Below, piece after piece: positions 23,304-31,538 of a stretch of 64,000 bases of DNA. The notes under the pieces are model-generated. The model made no database searches. It was not told where the DNA came from and saw only the letters and a program-made list of their open reading frames with translations. Where the stretch lies: positions 1 to 64,000 of the forward strand of contig CANQNF010000017.1 in assembly GCA_947625125.1 (NCBI GenBank). The letters are read 5' to 3'. The translations under genes were made by a program, and so were the position numbers. The DNA comes from an uncultured Clostridia bacterium (GTDB lineage: Bacteria; Bacillota; Clostridia; Oscillospirales; Ruminococcaceae). Position 1 is the stretch's first letter; the number at the start of each line of letters is the position of its first letter.

Positions 23304-24617
23304 ATGTGGGCATATGAGAGCGTATTTTATCAGATCTACCCCCTCGGGTTCTGCGGAGCGCCGTTTGAAAACGACGGAATCCTGACCCCGAGGATACTTA
23401 AAATCATCGACTGGATCCCTCACCTTAAAAAATTAAACGTCAACGCGGTTTACCTTTCCCCCGTCTTTGAGTCGGACACCCACGGCTATAATACCCGTGA
23501 TTTTTACAGTATAGACTGCCGCCTCGGCGCCAACGACGACTTTAAAAAGGTCTGCCGGGCGCTTCATGAAAACGGCATAAAAATAGTCCTGGACGGCGTT
23601 TTTAATCATGTAGGCCGCGGATTTTTCGCATTCCGGGACGTCCTTAAAAATCGCGAGAATTCCCCCTACATAGGCTGGTTCAACCGAATCGACCTCGGCG
23701 GAAATTCCAACTACAACGACGGGCTCTGGTACGAGGGCTGGGAGGGAAATTACGACCTTGTAAAGCTGAACCTTAAAAACGGGGACGTGATAAACCATAT
23801 TCTCTCGGCGGTAAAATTCTGGGTCGACGAATTCGACATCGACGGCCTGCGGCTTGACGTGGCGTACAGCCTCGACGAGAATTTCCTAAGACGGCTTCGG
23901 CAGTTCACCGAGTCCCTGAAACCCGAATTCTATCTTTTGGGGGAGATGCTCCACGGCGACTACAACCGCCTCGTGAACGGCGAAATGCTCCATTCCGCGA
24001 CGAATTACGAGTGCTACAAGGGGCTCTATTCGAGCTTTAATTCCATGAACATGTTCGAGATAAATCATTCTCTCATGAGGCAGTTCGGGCCGGAAAACTG
24101 GACGCTTTACAAGGGCAAGCATATGCTCAGCTTCGTCGACAACCACGACGTGACCCGAGTGGCGAGCGTTTTAAATAACCAAAACCATCTGCCTCTGATA
24201 TACGCTCTCGCTTTCAGCATGCCCGGAATTCCCTGCATATATTACGGCAGCGAGTGGGGCGCAAAGGCTGAAAAGCGCGAGGGCGACCCGGCTCTGAGGC
24301 CATGCTTTGAGAAGCCCGAGTGGAACGAATTGAGCAGTTTTATTTCAAAGCTTGCCGAGATAAAGCGCTCCTCCGAAGCCCTCAATTACGGCGGGTTCAG
24401 GTCGGTACTGCTCACGAATAAACAGTGCATTTTCGAGAGAAAGTCCGAGCATGAGAGAGTTTTGGTCGCGATAAACGCCGATTCCGAAAGCTTCACCGCG
24501 CACTTCAACGCCGAGTGCGGCAGGGCGGTTGACCTCATCACCGGAAATACCCACGACTTCGGCGGGGGCAGCGAACTTCCCGGGTACAGCGCATGCTACT
24601 GGAAAATGGAAAAGTAA
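23304..24617 (+). CDS. Alpha-amylase family (GH13) glycoside hydrolase
   Basis: A 437-residue intracellular enzyme (no signal peptide) acting on alpha-glucans or maltooligosaccharides. The GH13 regions are in order: DGVFNH (97-102), GLRLDVAYS (181-189, nucleophile D185), LLGEMLHG (acid/base E214) and FVDNHD (277-282, third acid D282). A (beta/alpha)8 barrel plus a short C-terminal domain fits the length; there is no carbohydrate-binding module. Cytosolic location suggests breakdown of imported oligosaccharides or storage glucan. Exact specificity cannot be set from the sequence. It is followed after 23 bp by a small gene. Confidence 0.92.
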   Translation: MWAYESVFYQIYPLGFCGAPFENDGILTPRILKIIDWIPHLKKLNVNAVYLSPVFESDTHGYNTRDFYSIDCRLGANDDFKKVCRALHENGIKIVLDGVFNHVGRGFFAFRDVLKNRENSPYIGWFNRIDLGGNSNYNDGLWYEGWEGNYDLVKLNLKNGDVINHILSAVKFWVDEFDIDGLRLDVAYSLDENFLRRLRQFTESLKPEFYLLGEMLHGDYNRLVNGEMLHSATNYECYKGLYSSFNSMNMFEINHSLMRQFGPENWTLYKGKHMLSFVDNHDVTRVASVLNNQNHLPLIYALAFSMPGIPCIYYGSEWGAKAEKREGDPALRPCFEKPEWNELSSFISKLAEIKRSSEALNYGGFRSVLLTNKQCIFERKSEHERVLVAINADSESFTAHFNAECGRAVDLITGNTHDFGGGSELPGYSACYWKMEK

Positions 24618-24640
24618 ATAATTTTTAGGAGGATAAAATT

Positions 24641-24898
24641 ATGGCCGAGACCGAATACCGCTATGACACGCAGCTTCTCATCGAGGGCGAAAACCTCGAC
24701 GAGGACGAGATTTTCGACTATTTCACCGAGCATTTCAAGGGCGACAGCCTGCTTGCGGTCGGCGACGAGGATCTTATCAAAATTCACTATCACACCAACG
24801 AGCCGTGGAAAGTTTTGGAATATTGCCGGACCCTCGGCGAAATTTTCGACATCGTGGTCGAGGACATGGACCGCCAAAGCCGGGGCCTGCACGGGTGA
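24641..24898 (+). CDS. Orphan FakA/YloV C-terminal-like domain protein
   Basis: An 85-residue protein matching only the last domain of FakA/YloV fatty acid kinase: YRYDTQLLIEGENLDEDEI, LLAVGDEDLIKIHYHTNEPWKVLEY and GEIFDIVVEDM. The Dak2-type ATP-binding domain and middle domain are absent. Such stand-alone proteins are sometimes labelled kinase to dihydroxyacetone kinase, but no kinase part exists here. AGGAGG precedes the ATG. The window contains no FakA or DegV-like FakB. It may bind a partner kinase or an acyl ligand; role unknown. Confidence 0.7.
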   Translation: MAETEYRYDTQLLIEGENLDEDEIFDYFTEHFKGDSLLAVGDEDLIKIHYHTNEPWKVLEYCRTLGEIFDIVVEDMDRQSRGLHG

Positions 24899-24927
24899 GA
24901 CCAAGAGCGAAAACAGGTAATAATCAA

Positions 24928-24975
24928 GCAGCCTCCGCGGGACGCGCTTCCCGGGCGGCTGCTCTTACTTTTTAT
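24928..24975 (+). terminator. Terminator of the GH13 unit
   Basis: GCAGCC ... GGCTGC stem with GC-rich interior followed by TCTTACTTTTTATT. Confidence 0.75.
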
Positions 24976-25023
24976 TATTTAGGCGGCGGCCTTTCTACTT
25001 AAAAACTTAACTATAAAGCTTAA

Positions 25024-26202
25024 CTAATTTTTGCGGTTTGCCTCTGAAAGCATGTTCTCGATAAAAATTCCGTAACCGCGCTCAGGGTCGCTCACAAAGA
25101 CGTGCGTGACGGCCCCGACGAGCTTCCCGTCCTGGATTATCGGGCTTCCCGACATTCCCTGAACTATCCCGCCGGTCTTTTTCAGCAGCTCCGGGTCGGT
25201 GACTTTTATCACCATATTTTTGGTATCGGAGGAGGTGAGGCTTACCTTCTCGATCTCAACGCTGTACTCTCCGGGCGTGCTTCCCTCGACCGTCGTGAGG
25301 ATTTTTGCGGGACCGGGGTGTATCTCCGCCTTGAACGCCATGGGTATCGGCTCGCGCAGGCTTCCCCGATAATTCAGAGTTCCGAAGACGCCCTGTTCGC
25401 AGTTTCTCCTTATATTTCCTGCGGCAAGACCCGTCAGAAACGTTCCGTAGAGTTCTCCCGGGCAGCCCGGCGAGCCCTTGTCGCAGCCGGTTATCGTGAC
25501 ATCGACCACCTCTCCCGAACCAAGAGGCAGAATTTTTCCGCTTTCGCTGTCCGAGATGGGGTGCCCGAGAGCTCCGAACGAGCCTGTGGCAGGGTCGATG
25601 TAGGTCATGGTCCCGACTCCGGCAGAGCTGTCCTTTATCCATATGCCCGCCTTGAACGTGCCGTCGGAATCGGAAAACTCCGGCTTGAGACTGGTCTTGA
25701 ATTCCCGGCTCCCTCGCCTTACGGATAAGCAAAGCTCGTCCCCGTGGGAGTTCATGATAATTTCTGCAAGCCTGTCCGACGAGCTGAGAGTTTCTCCGTT
25801 TGCGGATATGATGGAGTCGCCGGCGGCGATGCCGGCGACTGCCGCAGGCCCCTTTTCATTGGTCGAAACGACGACCACGCCGTCCGTGAGAAGCTTGATT
25901 CCTATAGGCGTTCCGCCCGGGATAAGAACGGGCGCTTCGGTGGTTATGACCTCGGCTTTTTTGACGGGTATCATCCCGAAAAGCCGGATGGAGCATTTTT
26001 CCACGTTATCTTTGAATGTTCCCGCAGGAGCGGCCTGCTCCTCGGGAAAAACTGCACAGAGAGCGGGCCCGAGGTCCAAAGACCCGCCCTTTGAGATATA
26101 AAAGCTGTCCGGCAGGGCGCTCGAATAGTAACCGACCGCCGCCGAAACGGCCATGCACAGCGCGAGCATAAGCCCCGCCATGCGCTTGGTAAAACCTGAC
26201 AT
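25024..26202 (-). CDS. spoIVB: SpoIVB serine peptidase (sporulation sigma-K checkpoint)
   Basis: Forespore-secreted S55 serine protease that triggers SpoIVFA cleavage and so sigma-K activation in sporulation. The 392-residue protein has one N-terminal membrane segment (about 8-27), a PDZ domain (about 95-170, IGIKLLTDGVVVV .. GIAAGDSIISANGE), and a C-terminal peptidase domain with the active His in GALGHPIS (H214) and Ser in GMSGSPI (about S353). ATG 26202 was chosen for AAAGGAG upstream; an in-frame extension to 26265 is basic and lacks a ribosome site. In most Clostridia spo0A follows; here it does not. Confidence 0.95.
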   Translation of the reverse strand: MSGFTKRMAGLMLALCMAVSAAVGYYSSALPDSFYISKGGSLDLGPALCAVFPEEQAAPAGTFKDNVEKCSIRLFGMIPVKKAEVITTEAPVLIPGGTPIGIKLLTDGVVVVSTNEKGPAAVAGIAAGDSIISANGETLSSSDRLAEIIMNSHGDELCLSVRRGSREFKTSLKPEFSDSDGTFKAGIWIKDSSAGVGTMTYIDPATGSFGALGHPISDSESGKILPLGSGEVVDVTITGCDKGSPGCPGELYGTFLTGLAAGNIRRNCEQGVFGTLNYRGSLREPIPMAFKAEIHPGPAKILTTVEGSTPGEYSVEIEKVSLTSSDTKNMVIKVTDPELLKKTGGIVQGMSGSPIIQDGKLVGAVTHVFVSDPERGYGIFIENMLSEANRKN

Positions 26203-26351
26203 AAACTGCACACTCCTTTTAAAAAGCTTGTAGCAATATCTTTTACCCCGTCGGCGAAAATACACCCGGGCTGAAATAAGTATTATTTTCTTTGTCTGAA
26301 AGAGTTCCGAAAGTTATCCGTTTTATGAATTTTTTTGTATCGGCAATATTT

Positions 26352-26380
26352 TCCGACATCCGACATCTGACGTCTGATCG
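26352..26380 (-). repeat. R2 heptamer fragment (copy g)
   Basis: Only the heptamer part remains (TTCCGACATCCGACATCTGA then CGTCTGATCG). It ends four bases before the -35 box of the next gene. Confidence 0.6.
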
Positions 26381-26384
26381 CGTA

Positions 26385-26412
26385 TTGACTTTTTCAAAAA
26401 ATCTGCTATACT
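26385..26412 (+). promoter_or_regulatory. Promoter for the DUF2500-murI unit
   Basis: TTGACT (26385-26390), 16 bp and TATACT (26407-26412). Confidence 0.75.
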
Positions 26413-26473
26413 ATATCAGGAAGCAAAGCCCGCCGCTCTCGTTATTTTTGACAGTTTTTGAAAGGATATACCG

Positions 26474-26848
26474 ATGGACGCCGTAAAACAAGCCTTAGCT
26501 ATAGCATTGACATCAGCTCTCGGAGTTTTATTTTTAAGGATGTTAGCCGAAAGCGTCCGCGCTCTCTTTAAAAAATCATCCTCGACCGAGACTCTGAGCG
26601 CCGTCTTAAAGGAAAAATCCGAGGAGACGGGAGAGTCGGCGCTCGGTGAAAACGGCTTAAGAAACGGGAAAAAGGTATACCGGGCAGTCTTTGAGACGGA
26701 AAACGGCGACCGCGACGCGCTTATTTCGGAGAGCGAATACAACTCTCTTGCCGAGGGCGCACGGGGTACGCTATACTGCCGGGGAGGGAAATTTCTCGGC
26801 TTTACTCCCGATTCGCTTGCAAGGAGTGAGAATGATGAAAAAAATTAA
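26474..26848 (+). CDS. DUF2500-like membrane-anchored protein
   Basis: A 124-residue protein with one N-terminal membrane helix (about 5-23), a charged linker (30-60), and a small C-terminal beta domain: KVYRAVFETENGDRDALISE, YNSLAEGARGTLYCRGGKFLGF. The second part matches the DUF2500 pattern (a strand, an ENGDR turn, then EG..G.L...G..FLGF). Function unknown. It overlaps the next gene by 17 bp, so the two are translationally coupled. The start follows GAAAGGA by about seven bases. Confidence 0.65.
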   Translation: MDAVKQALAIALTSALGVLFLRMLAESVRALFKKSSSTETLSAVLKEKSEETGESALGENGLRNGKKVYRAVFETENGDRDALISESEYNSLAEGARGTLYCRGGKFLGFTPDSLARSENDEKN

Positions 26849-27314
26849 AAGGCCGGAGGATTCAAAGCTTCAGATTATAATAAAATGCCTTATGACGGCG
26901 GTTTTCGCATGGTCGGGGGTTTTCTGGAGCGGTATTACGGTCCTGAACTTTTTCCTTATAAATCATGAGCATAAAAACCTGGCGACCGGGTTTTTAATAT
27001 CGAGCCTGATACTGCTTCTATGCCTTGTGCTTTGCTGGCTGAGGCTCTATATTGCGCAGTTTATCCCCTGCGTCGTCGGGCTTATCGCATATTTAATTCC
27101 CGCAAGGGAGATGATAGACCATGCCGCCGAGACCGGCGTTTTATTCAAGCCGACTTTTGAGCAGAGGTATCTGCCGATCATCGCGTTCGCGCTCTTGGGG
27201 CTCGTTCTTTTCGCTTTAAGGGTCATGGCGCTCGTCTCGGAGAAGATGAAGCGCGACGACGAGTATAACAACCGCCCCGCCAAAAGCATTTTAGAGAAGC
27301 GAAAGGACGACTGA
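26832..27314 (+). CDS. Membrane protein of unknown function
   Basis: About 160 residues with four hydrophobic segments (about 15-36, 47-68, 71-90 and 115-135) and charged ends, no recognised family. Two adjacent ATG codons (26832, 26835) follow AAGGAG; the second has the better eight-base spacing. A longer in-frame ORF reaching back to 26691 overlaps most of the upstream gene and is rejected. It sits between DUF2500 and murI and is probably co-expressed with both. Confidence 0.65.
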   Translation: MMKKIKRPEDSKLQIIIKCLMTAVFAWSGVFWSGITVLNFFLINHEHKNLATGFLISSLILLLCLVLCWLRLYIAQFIPCVVGLIAYLIPAREMIDHAAETGVLFKPTFEQRYLPIIAFALLGLVLFALRVMALVSEKMKRDDEYNNRPAKSILEKRKDD

Positions 27315-27370
27315 GCGTTAATCTGCATATTCTTTCGGCAGCGGCGATATAATTATAAAAAACAAAAGGT

Positions 27371-28192
27371 ATGATGACTTTGGAAAATAAATACAGCCCG
27401 ATAGGGGTATTCGACTCCGGCATGGGCGGGCTAACGGCCGTTCGGGAGATAATGAACATTCTGCCGAACGAGGATATAATCTATCTCGGCGACACGGCGA
27501 GGGTGCCATACGGTACGAGAAGCCCCGAGACGATAATGAAGTATGCCGAGCAGGACATGGAATTTTTAAAGCGCAGAGGCGTAAAGATCGTGATAGCGGC
27601 CTGCGGCACGGTCTCAAGCGTCATGGCTTCCGGAAAAAGCCCCGTTTCGGAGCAGTGCGTGGGGGTCATTTACCCCGCCGCCGAGGAAAGCTGCCGCGTA
27701 ACGAAAAATAAAAAAATCGGCGTAATCGCGACTGCGGCCTCTATAAAAAGCAAGAGCTATGAAAAGATCATTAAGAGTCTTTGCAGAGAGGCCGAGGTTT
27801 ATGCAGTCGCCTGCCCGATGTTCGTGCCGCTTGTGGAAAACGGCTACACTTCGCGGGACTGCCCCCAGACGGTCCTGTTCGTCAGGGAGTATTTAAGCGG
27901 CCTCAAGGAAAAAGGAATCGACACTCTCTTGCTCGGCTGCACGCATTATCCGCTGCTTTCAGAGGCTATTTCAGACTTCTTGGGTCCGGACGTCAGGCTT
28001 ATTTCGTCGGGAGCGGAGGCTGCAAAATCCGCAAAAAAGACCCTTTCCGAGAAAGGGCTTTTGAACGACGGAAACGCCCCCGGAAAGATAAGCCTTTACT
28101 GCACCGACAGCGCAGAGCTTTTCCGGGAGAATGTGAGTCATTTTATTCATCTTGAAAACATTTCCATCGAACAGAGGTCGGTGGACGATTAG
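27371..28192 (+). CDS. murI: Glutamate racemase
   Basis: Makes D-glutamate for peptidoglycan in the cytosol. The 273-residue protein has the general-acid/base cysteines C78 (AACGTVSS) and C190 (LGCTHYP, with H192), and D15-S16 in FDSGMGG. In most MurI proteins the first Cys is followed by Asn-Thr (CNT); here it is Gly-Thr, a variation near the substrate carboxylate. Translation may start at 27371 or at the next ATG (27374); the AAAGG upstream favours the latter. It is followed closely by the DUF1934 gene. Confidence 0.93.
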   Translation: MMTLENKYSPIGVFDSGMGGLTAVREIMNILPNEDIIYLGDTARVPYGTRSPETIMKYAEQDMEFLKRRGVKIVIAACGTVSSVMASGKSPVSEQCVGVIYPAAEESCRVTKNKKIGVIATAASIKSKSYEKIIKSLCREAEVYAVACPMFVPLVENGYTSRDCPQTVLFVREYLSGLKEKGIDTLLLGCTHYPLLSEAISDFLGPDVRLISSGAEAAKSAKKTLSEKGLLNDGNAPGKISLYCTDSAELFRENVSHFIHLENISIEQRSVDD

Positions 28193-28213
28193 CGGCGGGC
28201 ATGCAAAAGGAGG

Positions 28214-28669
28214 ATGAAAATGAGAGAAGCTTTGATAAATATTGAGACGGTGGTGGCTCAGGGCGGTTCCGAGGACAAGACATGCATAAACACCGAGGGC
28301 ACGTTTTCAAGGACCGAGGAGGGCTGGGAATTTTCCTACGACGACACGGCCGCGACCGGGTTCGACGGCTCAAAGACGACGTTTACGGTGAGCGAGAATT
28401 CCCTGAGAATGATACGGAGCGGAGAGTACAGCGCTGTTTTAAACATCGAAAAGGACAGAAAAATTTATTCGCAGTATAATATTCAGGGCAGCAGCGTGCG
28501 CTTCGGAATCGACACGAAAGAGCTGAGCGTAGCGCTCAGCGAAAGCGGAGGAACGGTGACGGTGAAGTATAACATGGACATCGCCTCCGACGCCTACCCG
28601 GGCTCGTCGCCCCTTGGGGATTACACGATGCTGATTAAAGTGAGGCCGATAGAGGGCCGGAAGAGTTAA
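28214..28669 (+). CDS. DUF1934 (YwiB-like) beta-barrel protein
   Basis: A 151-residue protein of the DUF1934 family, a calycin-like small barrel. Visible features are the start REALINIETVVAQGG, a repeated strand-turn pattern, FSYDDTAATGFDGSKTTFTV, and the C-terminal strand TVKYNMDI. AGGAGG precedes the ATG by about six bases. It commonly neighbours cell-wall or arginyl-tRNA-synthetase genes; here it follows murI by 21 bp. Function unknown. Confidence 0.78.
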   Translation: MKMREALINIETVVAQGGSEDKTCINTEGTFSRTEEGWEFSYDDTAATGFDGSKTTFTVSENSLRMIRSGEYSAVLNIEKDRKIYSQYNIQGSSVRFGIDTKELSVALSESGGTVTVKYNMDIASDAYPGSSPLGDYTMLIKVRPIEGRKS

Positions 28670-28673
28670 AGAT

Positions 28674-28707
28674 CCCCCCGGAACGCGGATGAGCGGTTAC
28701 CGGGGGG
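28674..28707 (+). terminator. Hairpin after the murI unit
   Basis: CCCCCCGG (28674-28681) with CCGGGGGG (28700-28707), followed by TTAAGTT. A weak T-run makes it a moderate terminator. Confidence 0.55.
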
Positions 28708-28728
28708 TTAAGTTACGGCGGATGAACA

Positions 28729-28757
28729 TTGACAAATCCTCAGAAATAATTTATAAT
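28729..28757 (+). promoter_or_regulatory. Promoter for the nitroreductase gene
   Basis: TTGACA (28729-28734), 17 bp and TATAAT (28752-28757), both consensus. Confidence 0.9.
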
Positions 28758-28784
28758 ATAAAATATAAAAAAGGAGGTTTTCTT

Positions 28785-29303
28785 ATGGAAGTTTTGGACG
28801 CCATTCGCACAAGGTATTCGGTCAGGGGGTATGCCGATGAAAAGCTCTCAAAAAGCGAGATAGAGGCTCTTCTTACGGCGGGCTTGCAGGCCCCCACCGC
28901 TACCAACCGACAGGAGATACATTTCACCGTTCTCGACGGGGACGGCCCGCTTGCCGCAGAAATCGAGGCCGAGAGGACCGGCGGAAAATCGGCTCCCGCC
29001 AACTTTTACTACAGCGCTCCGACTGTCATCATCCTTAGCGCAGAGGCCGGGTTCGGCTGGTCCGAGGTCGACGCCGGGATAGCCGTTGAAAATATTGCTC
29101 TCGCCGCCGAGGGAATGGGCCTCGGAAGCCTTATTATCGGCTGCATAAAGGCTGCGCTCTTGGGCCCGAAAAAGGATTATTTTGCAAAAGAGCTCGACTT
29201 CCCGGATGGGTACGAGTTCAAGATAGCGATTGCCGTGGGCCGCAAAAACGCCGTCAAGGATCCCCACAGCTACAGCTTTGAAAAAAGCGTGAGCTTTATC
29301 TGA
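28785..29303 (+). CDS. Nitroreductase family protein (FMN-dependent)
   Basis: A 172-residue NAD(P)H/FMN oxidoreductase of the compact clostridial type. Motifs: AIRTRYSVRGYADEKLS with the R-x-R-S-x-R FMN-phosphate loop, LQAPTATNRQ, DAGIAVENIALAAEGMGLGS and IAIAVGRK near the end. The start at 28785 follows AAGGAGG by eight bases; an in-frame extension to 28689 would cross the promoter. Monocistronic. The physiological substrate is unknown. Confidence 0.9.
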   Translation: MEVLDAIRTRYSVRGYADEKLSKSEIEALLTAGLQAPTATNRQEIHFTVLDGDGPLAAEIEAERTGGKSAPANFYYSAPTVIILSAEAGFGWSEVDAGIAVENIALAAEGMGLGSLIIGCIKAALLGPKKDYFAKELDFPDGYEFKIAIAVGRKNAVKDPHSYSFEKSVSFI

Positions 29304-29422
29304 AAATCTCCCGCCTGCCCCTGCAAAAAATTACACCCCAACAAAACCTCGCTTCTTTGTCGTTTTCTTTTTGCGCTCCGTAGGATATAATTAAATCACA
29401 AAATATCCGAGGAGGTAATTTT

Positions 29423-29782
29423 ATGAACACAGACAAAATATACGCCGAAGCGATTGTGAACGAATACTCCCAAAAAAGCGCTTCAAAGGTCGTGGCCCTT
29501 AAAAAACTCGACCGCAAGGCCAAGACGCCCGCCGAGGTCTTTGCCTACACTTTCGGGGTCGTATGCGCGCTTATAGCCGGCACGGGGATGTGCCTTTGCA
29601 TGGGCGTTATAGGCGGCAGCTCTGCGGCTTATATGATTATAGGCATTGCCGTGGGCGTCATAGGCTTTGCAGGCGCTGCTCTGAACTATCCCATATATAA
29701 AAAAATCCTTAAAAACAGCAAGGAAAAATATGCCGGGGATATTATAAGCCTTGCAAAGGAGATCGCAGAGGAAGAAAACTAA
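29423..29782 (+). CDS. Small two-helix membrane protein, unknown
   Basis: A 119-residue protein: a charged helix (1-40), two membrane helices (about 42-64 and 68-88, rich in Gly/Ala/Cys), and a charged C-terminal helix ending EIAEEEN. Both ends are probably cytoplasmic. A strong GAGGAGG site precedes the ATG. A TetR regulator starts 29 bp downstream, so the two may form a unit in which the regulator controls membrane or transport functions. Family not recognised. Confidence 0.65.
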   Translation: MNTDKIYAEAIVNEYSQKSASKVVALKKLDRKAKTPAEVFAYTFGVVCALIAGTGMCLCMGVIGGSSAAYMIIGIAVGVIGFAGAALNYPIYKKILKNSKEKYAGDIISLAKEIAEEEN

Positions 29783-29811
29783 GACCGGACTTCTGAAAGG
29801 CGGGGAAGCTG

Positions 29812-30417
29812 TTGAACAAATCGGAAAGCAGGTACTTCGGGACTGCTGCAAAAATGGACGAAGCGCTTATAGCATGCCTCGAAAAAAAGGACCTTGAATA
29901 CGTCACCGTAAAGGAGATTTGCGAGAGGGCAGGGGTCAATCGGTCGACGTTTTATCTGCATTATGAAAACATCGGCGACCTGCTCGACGAGTGCGTCGAG
30001 TACACCAATGAAAAATGCTTTGAGCGCTATTCGTCCGACCTTAAGGACGTGAAAAAGCGGCTAAATTCCGACAGGGCCGAGGATTCTGTGTTTGTCTCTC
30101 CCGAATATCTGAGGCCGTATTTTGAATTTGTGAAGCAGAATAAACGCCTTTACACGGTCGTTTTGCAGCACCGAAAGACCTTTAAGACCGACAGCACGTT
30201 TTTAAAGATTTTTGACAGCGTATTCTCCCCGGCGATGGACAGATTCAACGTCGCCGAGAGCGAGAAGCAGTATATCGTCAGGTTTTATCTCGGCGGCATA
30301 ACGTCGATAGCGTCGGAGTGGGTCGGGAGCGGCTGCAAAGACTCGGTAGAAACGGTGGTAGGGCTCTGCATGAGGTGCATATGGGGATGGAAAGAGGGAA
30401 AACGAGGGGAAGTATAG
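29812..30417 (+). CDS. TetR/AcrR family transcriptional regulator
   Basis: A 201-residue regulator. Residues about 10-60 form the TetR helix-turn-helix (YVTVKEICERAGVNRSTFYLHYENIGDLLDE). The rest is a helical ligand and dimer domain of the TetR_C (YsiA/DhaS-like) kind, with the C-terminal YLGGITSIASEWVGSGC typical of that subgroup. Translation must start at TTG 29812, because no ATG lies before the HTH; GGCGGGGA is the ribosome site. The ligand is unknown. Confidence 0.85.
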   Translation: MNKSESRYFGTAAKMDEALIACLEKKDLEYVTVKEICERAGVNRSTFYLHYENIGDLLDECVEYTNEKCFERYSSDLKDVKKRLNSDRAEDSVFVSPEYLRPYFEFVKQNKRLYTVVLQHRKTFKTDSTFLKIFDSVFSPAMDRFNVAESEKQYIVRFYLGGITSIASEWVGSGCKDSVETVVGLCMRCIWGWKEGKRGEV

Positions 30418-30421
30418 TTAA

Positions 30422-30459
30422 AAACAAAAAGCCGCCGGCGGAACGTCAGCGGCTTTAAT
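30422..30459. terminator. Bidirectional terminator between TetR and fba
   Basis: AAAGCCGC ... GCGGCTTT stem with a T-run on both strands, stronger (TTTTTGTTTTT) on the fba side. Confidence 0.8.
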
Positions 30460-30473
30460 ATATTCCGATTTGA

Positions 30474-31337
30474 TTACGCTTTCCCTATGCAGCCGAAGAT
30501 CTCCATCTTTTCCTTGACTGTCTCTTTGATGGCCTCGCAGCCGGGAGCCAAGACCTTTCTCGGGTCGAAGCCCTTGCCGGAGAGGTCCTTGCCGTCCTCG
30601 ATGTACTTTCTGACGGCGGCGGTAAAGGCGATCTGGCATTCGGTGTTGACGTTTACCTTTGCAACGCCCAAGTTGATGGCCTTTTTGACCATGTCTTCCG
30701 GGATTCCCGTGCCGCCGTGCAAAACAAGCGGCATATCGCCGACGGTCTTCTTGATGTTCTCAAGGACGTCGAATCTGAGGCCCGGCCAGTTAGCGGGATA
30801 TTTGCCGTGGATATTTCCTATGCCGGCGGCAAGCATCGTAACGCCCAAGTCGGCTATCATCTTGCACTCGGCGGGATCTGCGCACTCGCCCATGCCGACT
30901 ACTCCGTCCTCTTCGCCGCCGATAGCGCCGACCTCTGCTTCAAGCGAGATGCCTAAAATATCGCAGGTGTTGACCAAAGCGGTGGTGAGCTTTAAGTTTT
31001 CTTCGATAGGATAGTGCGAGCCGTCGAACATTATGGATGAGAAGCCGGCGTTGATGCAGGCCTTAGCGCCCTCAAAGGTGCCGTGGTCAAGATGGAGCGC
31101 GACGGGAACGGTGATGTTAAGGCACTTTATCATGCCCTTGACCATTCCGACGACGGTGTCATAGCCGCACATATACTTTCCCGCGCCCTCGGACACGCCC
31201 AGGATGACCGGCGCTTTTAATTCTTCGGCGACCTGAAGAACGCACTTGGTCCACTCTAAGTTGTTGATGTTGAACTGACCGACGGCGTAGTGGCCGTCTC
31301 TTGCCTTATTAAGCATTTCCTTAGCCGATACCAGCAT
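30474..31337 (-). CDS. fba: Class II fructose-1,6-bisphosphate aldolase
   Basis: Zn-dependent glycolytic aldolase splitting fructose 1,6-bisphosphate to the two triose phosphates. The 287-residue protein has the zinc histidines in LHLDHG, GNIHGKYP and VLHGGTG, and the NVNTE segment for the phosphate. Length fits the GatY/KbaY/FbaA group. Tagatose-bisphosphate aldolase is a related alternative, but no tagatose genes are near. AGGAGG lies before ATG 31337. Confidence 0.92.
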   Translation of the reverse strand: MLVSAKEMLNKARDGHYAVGQFNINNLEWTKCVLQVAEELKAPVILGVSEGAGKYMCGYDTVVGMVKGMIKCLNITVPVALHLDHGTFEGAKACINAGFSSIMFDGSHYPIEENLKLTTALVNTCDILGISLEAEVGAIGGEEDGVVGMGECADPAECKMIADLGVTMLAAGIGNIHGKYPANWPGLRFDVLENIKKTVGDMPLVLHGGTGIPEDMVKKAINLGVAKVNVNTECQIAFTAAVRKYIEDGKDLSGKGFDPRKVLAPGCEAIKETVKEKMEIFGCIGKA

Positions 31338-31390
31338 AAAAATACCTCCTGATATGAATGTTTTATGTGAGAGTTTTTCTCTGTAGATAT

Positions 31391-31419
31391 ATTATAGCAA
31401 ATAGAGAAGAAAAAAGCAA
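31391..31419 (-). promoter_or_regulatory. Promoter for fba
   Basis: On the minus strand TTGCTT (31419-31414), 17 bp and TATAAT (31396-31391). Confidence 0.75.
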
Positions 31420-31538
31420 GAAAAATTTGAAATAAATTTCCCGTTGACCGGGCTTAACATTCTCTCCCGGAATTTTCGCGGCATAAAAATGCAAAACCGC
31501 GGAATAATAAAGGCAAATTCACACTCAGGAGGATCATT

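Noticed and set aside
26691-26834. N-terminal extension of the membrane protein starting at 26832
   Set aside because: It overlaps the DUF2500 gene in another frame; the correct start has AAGGAG directly upstream.
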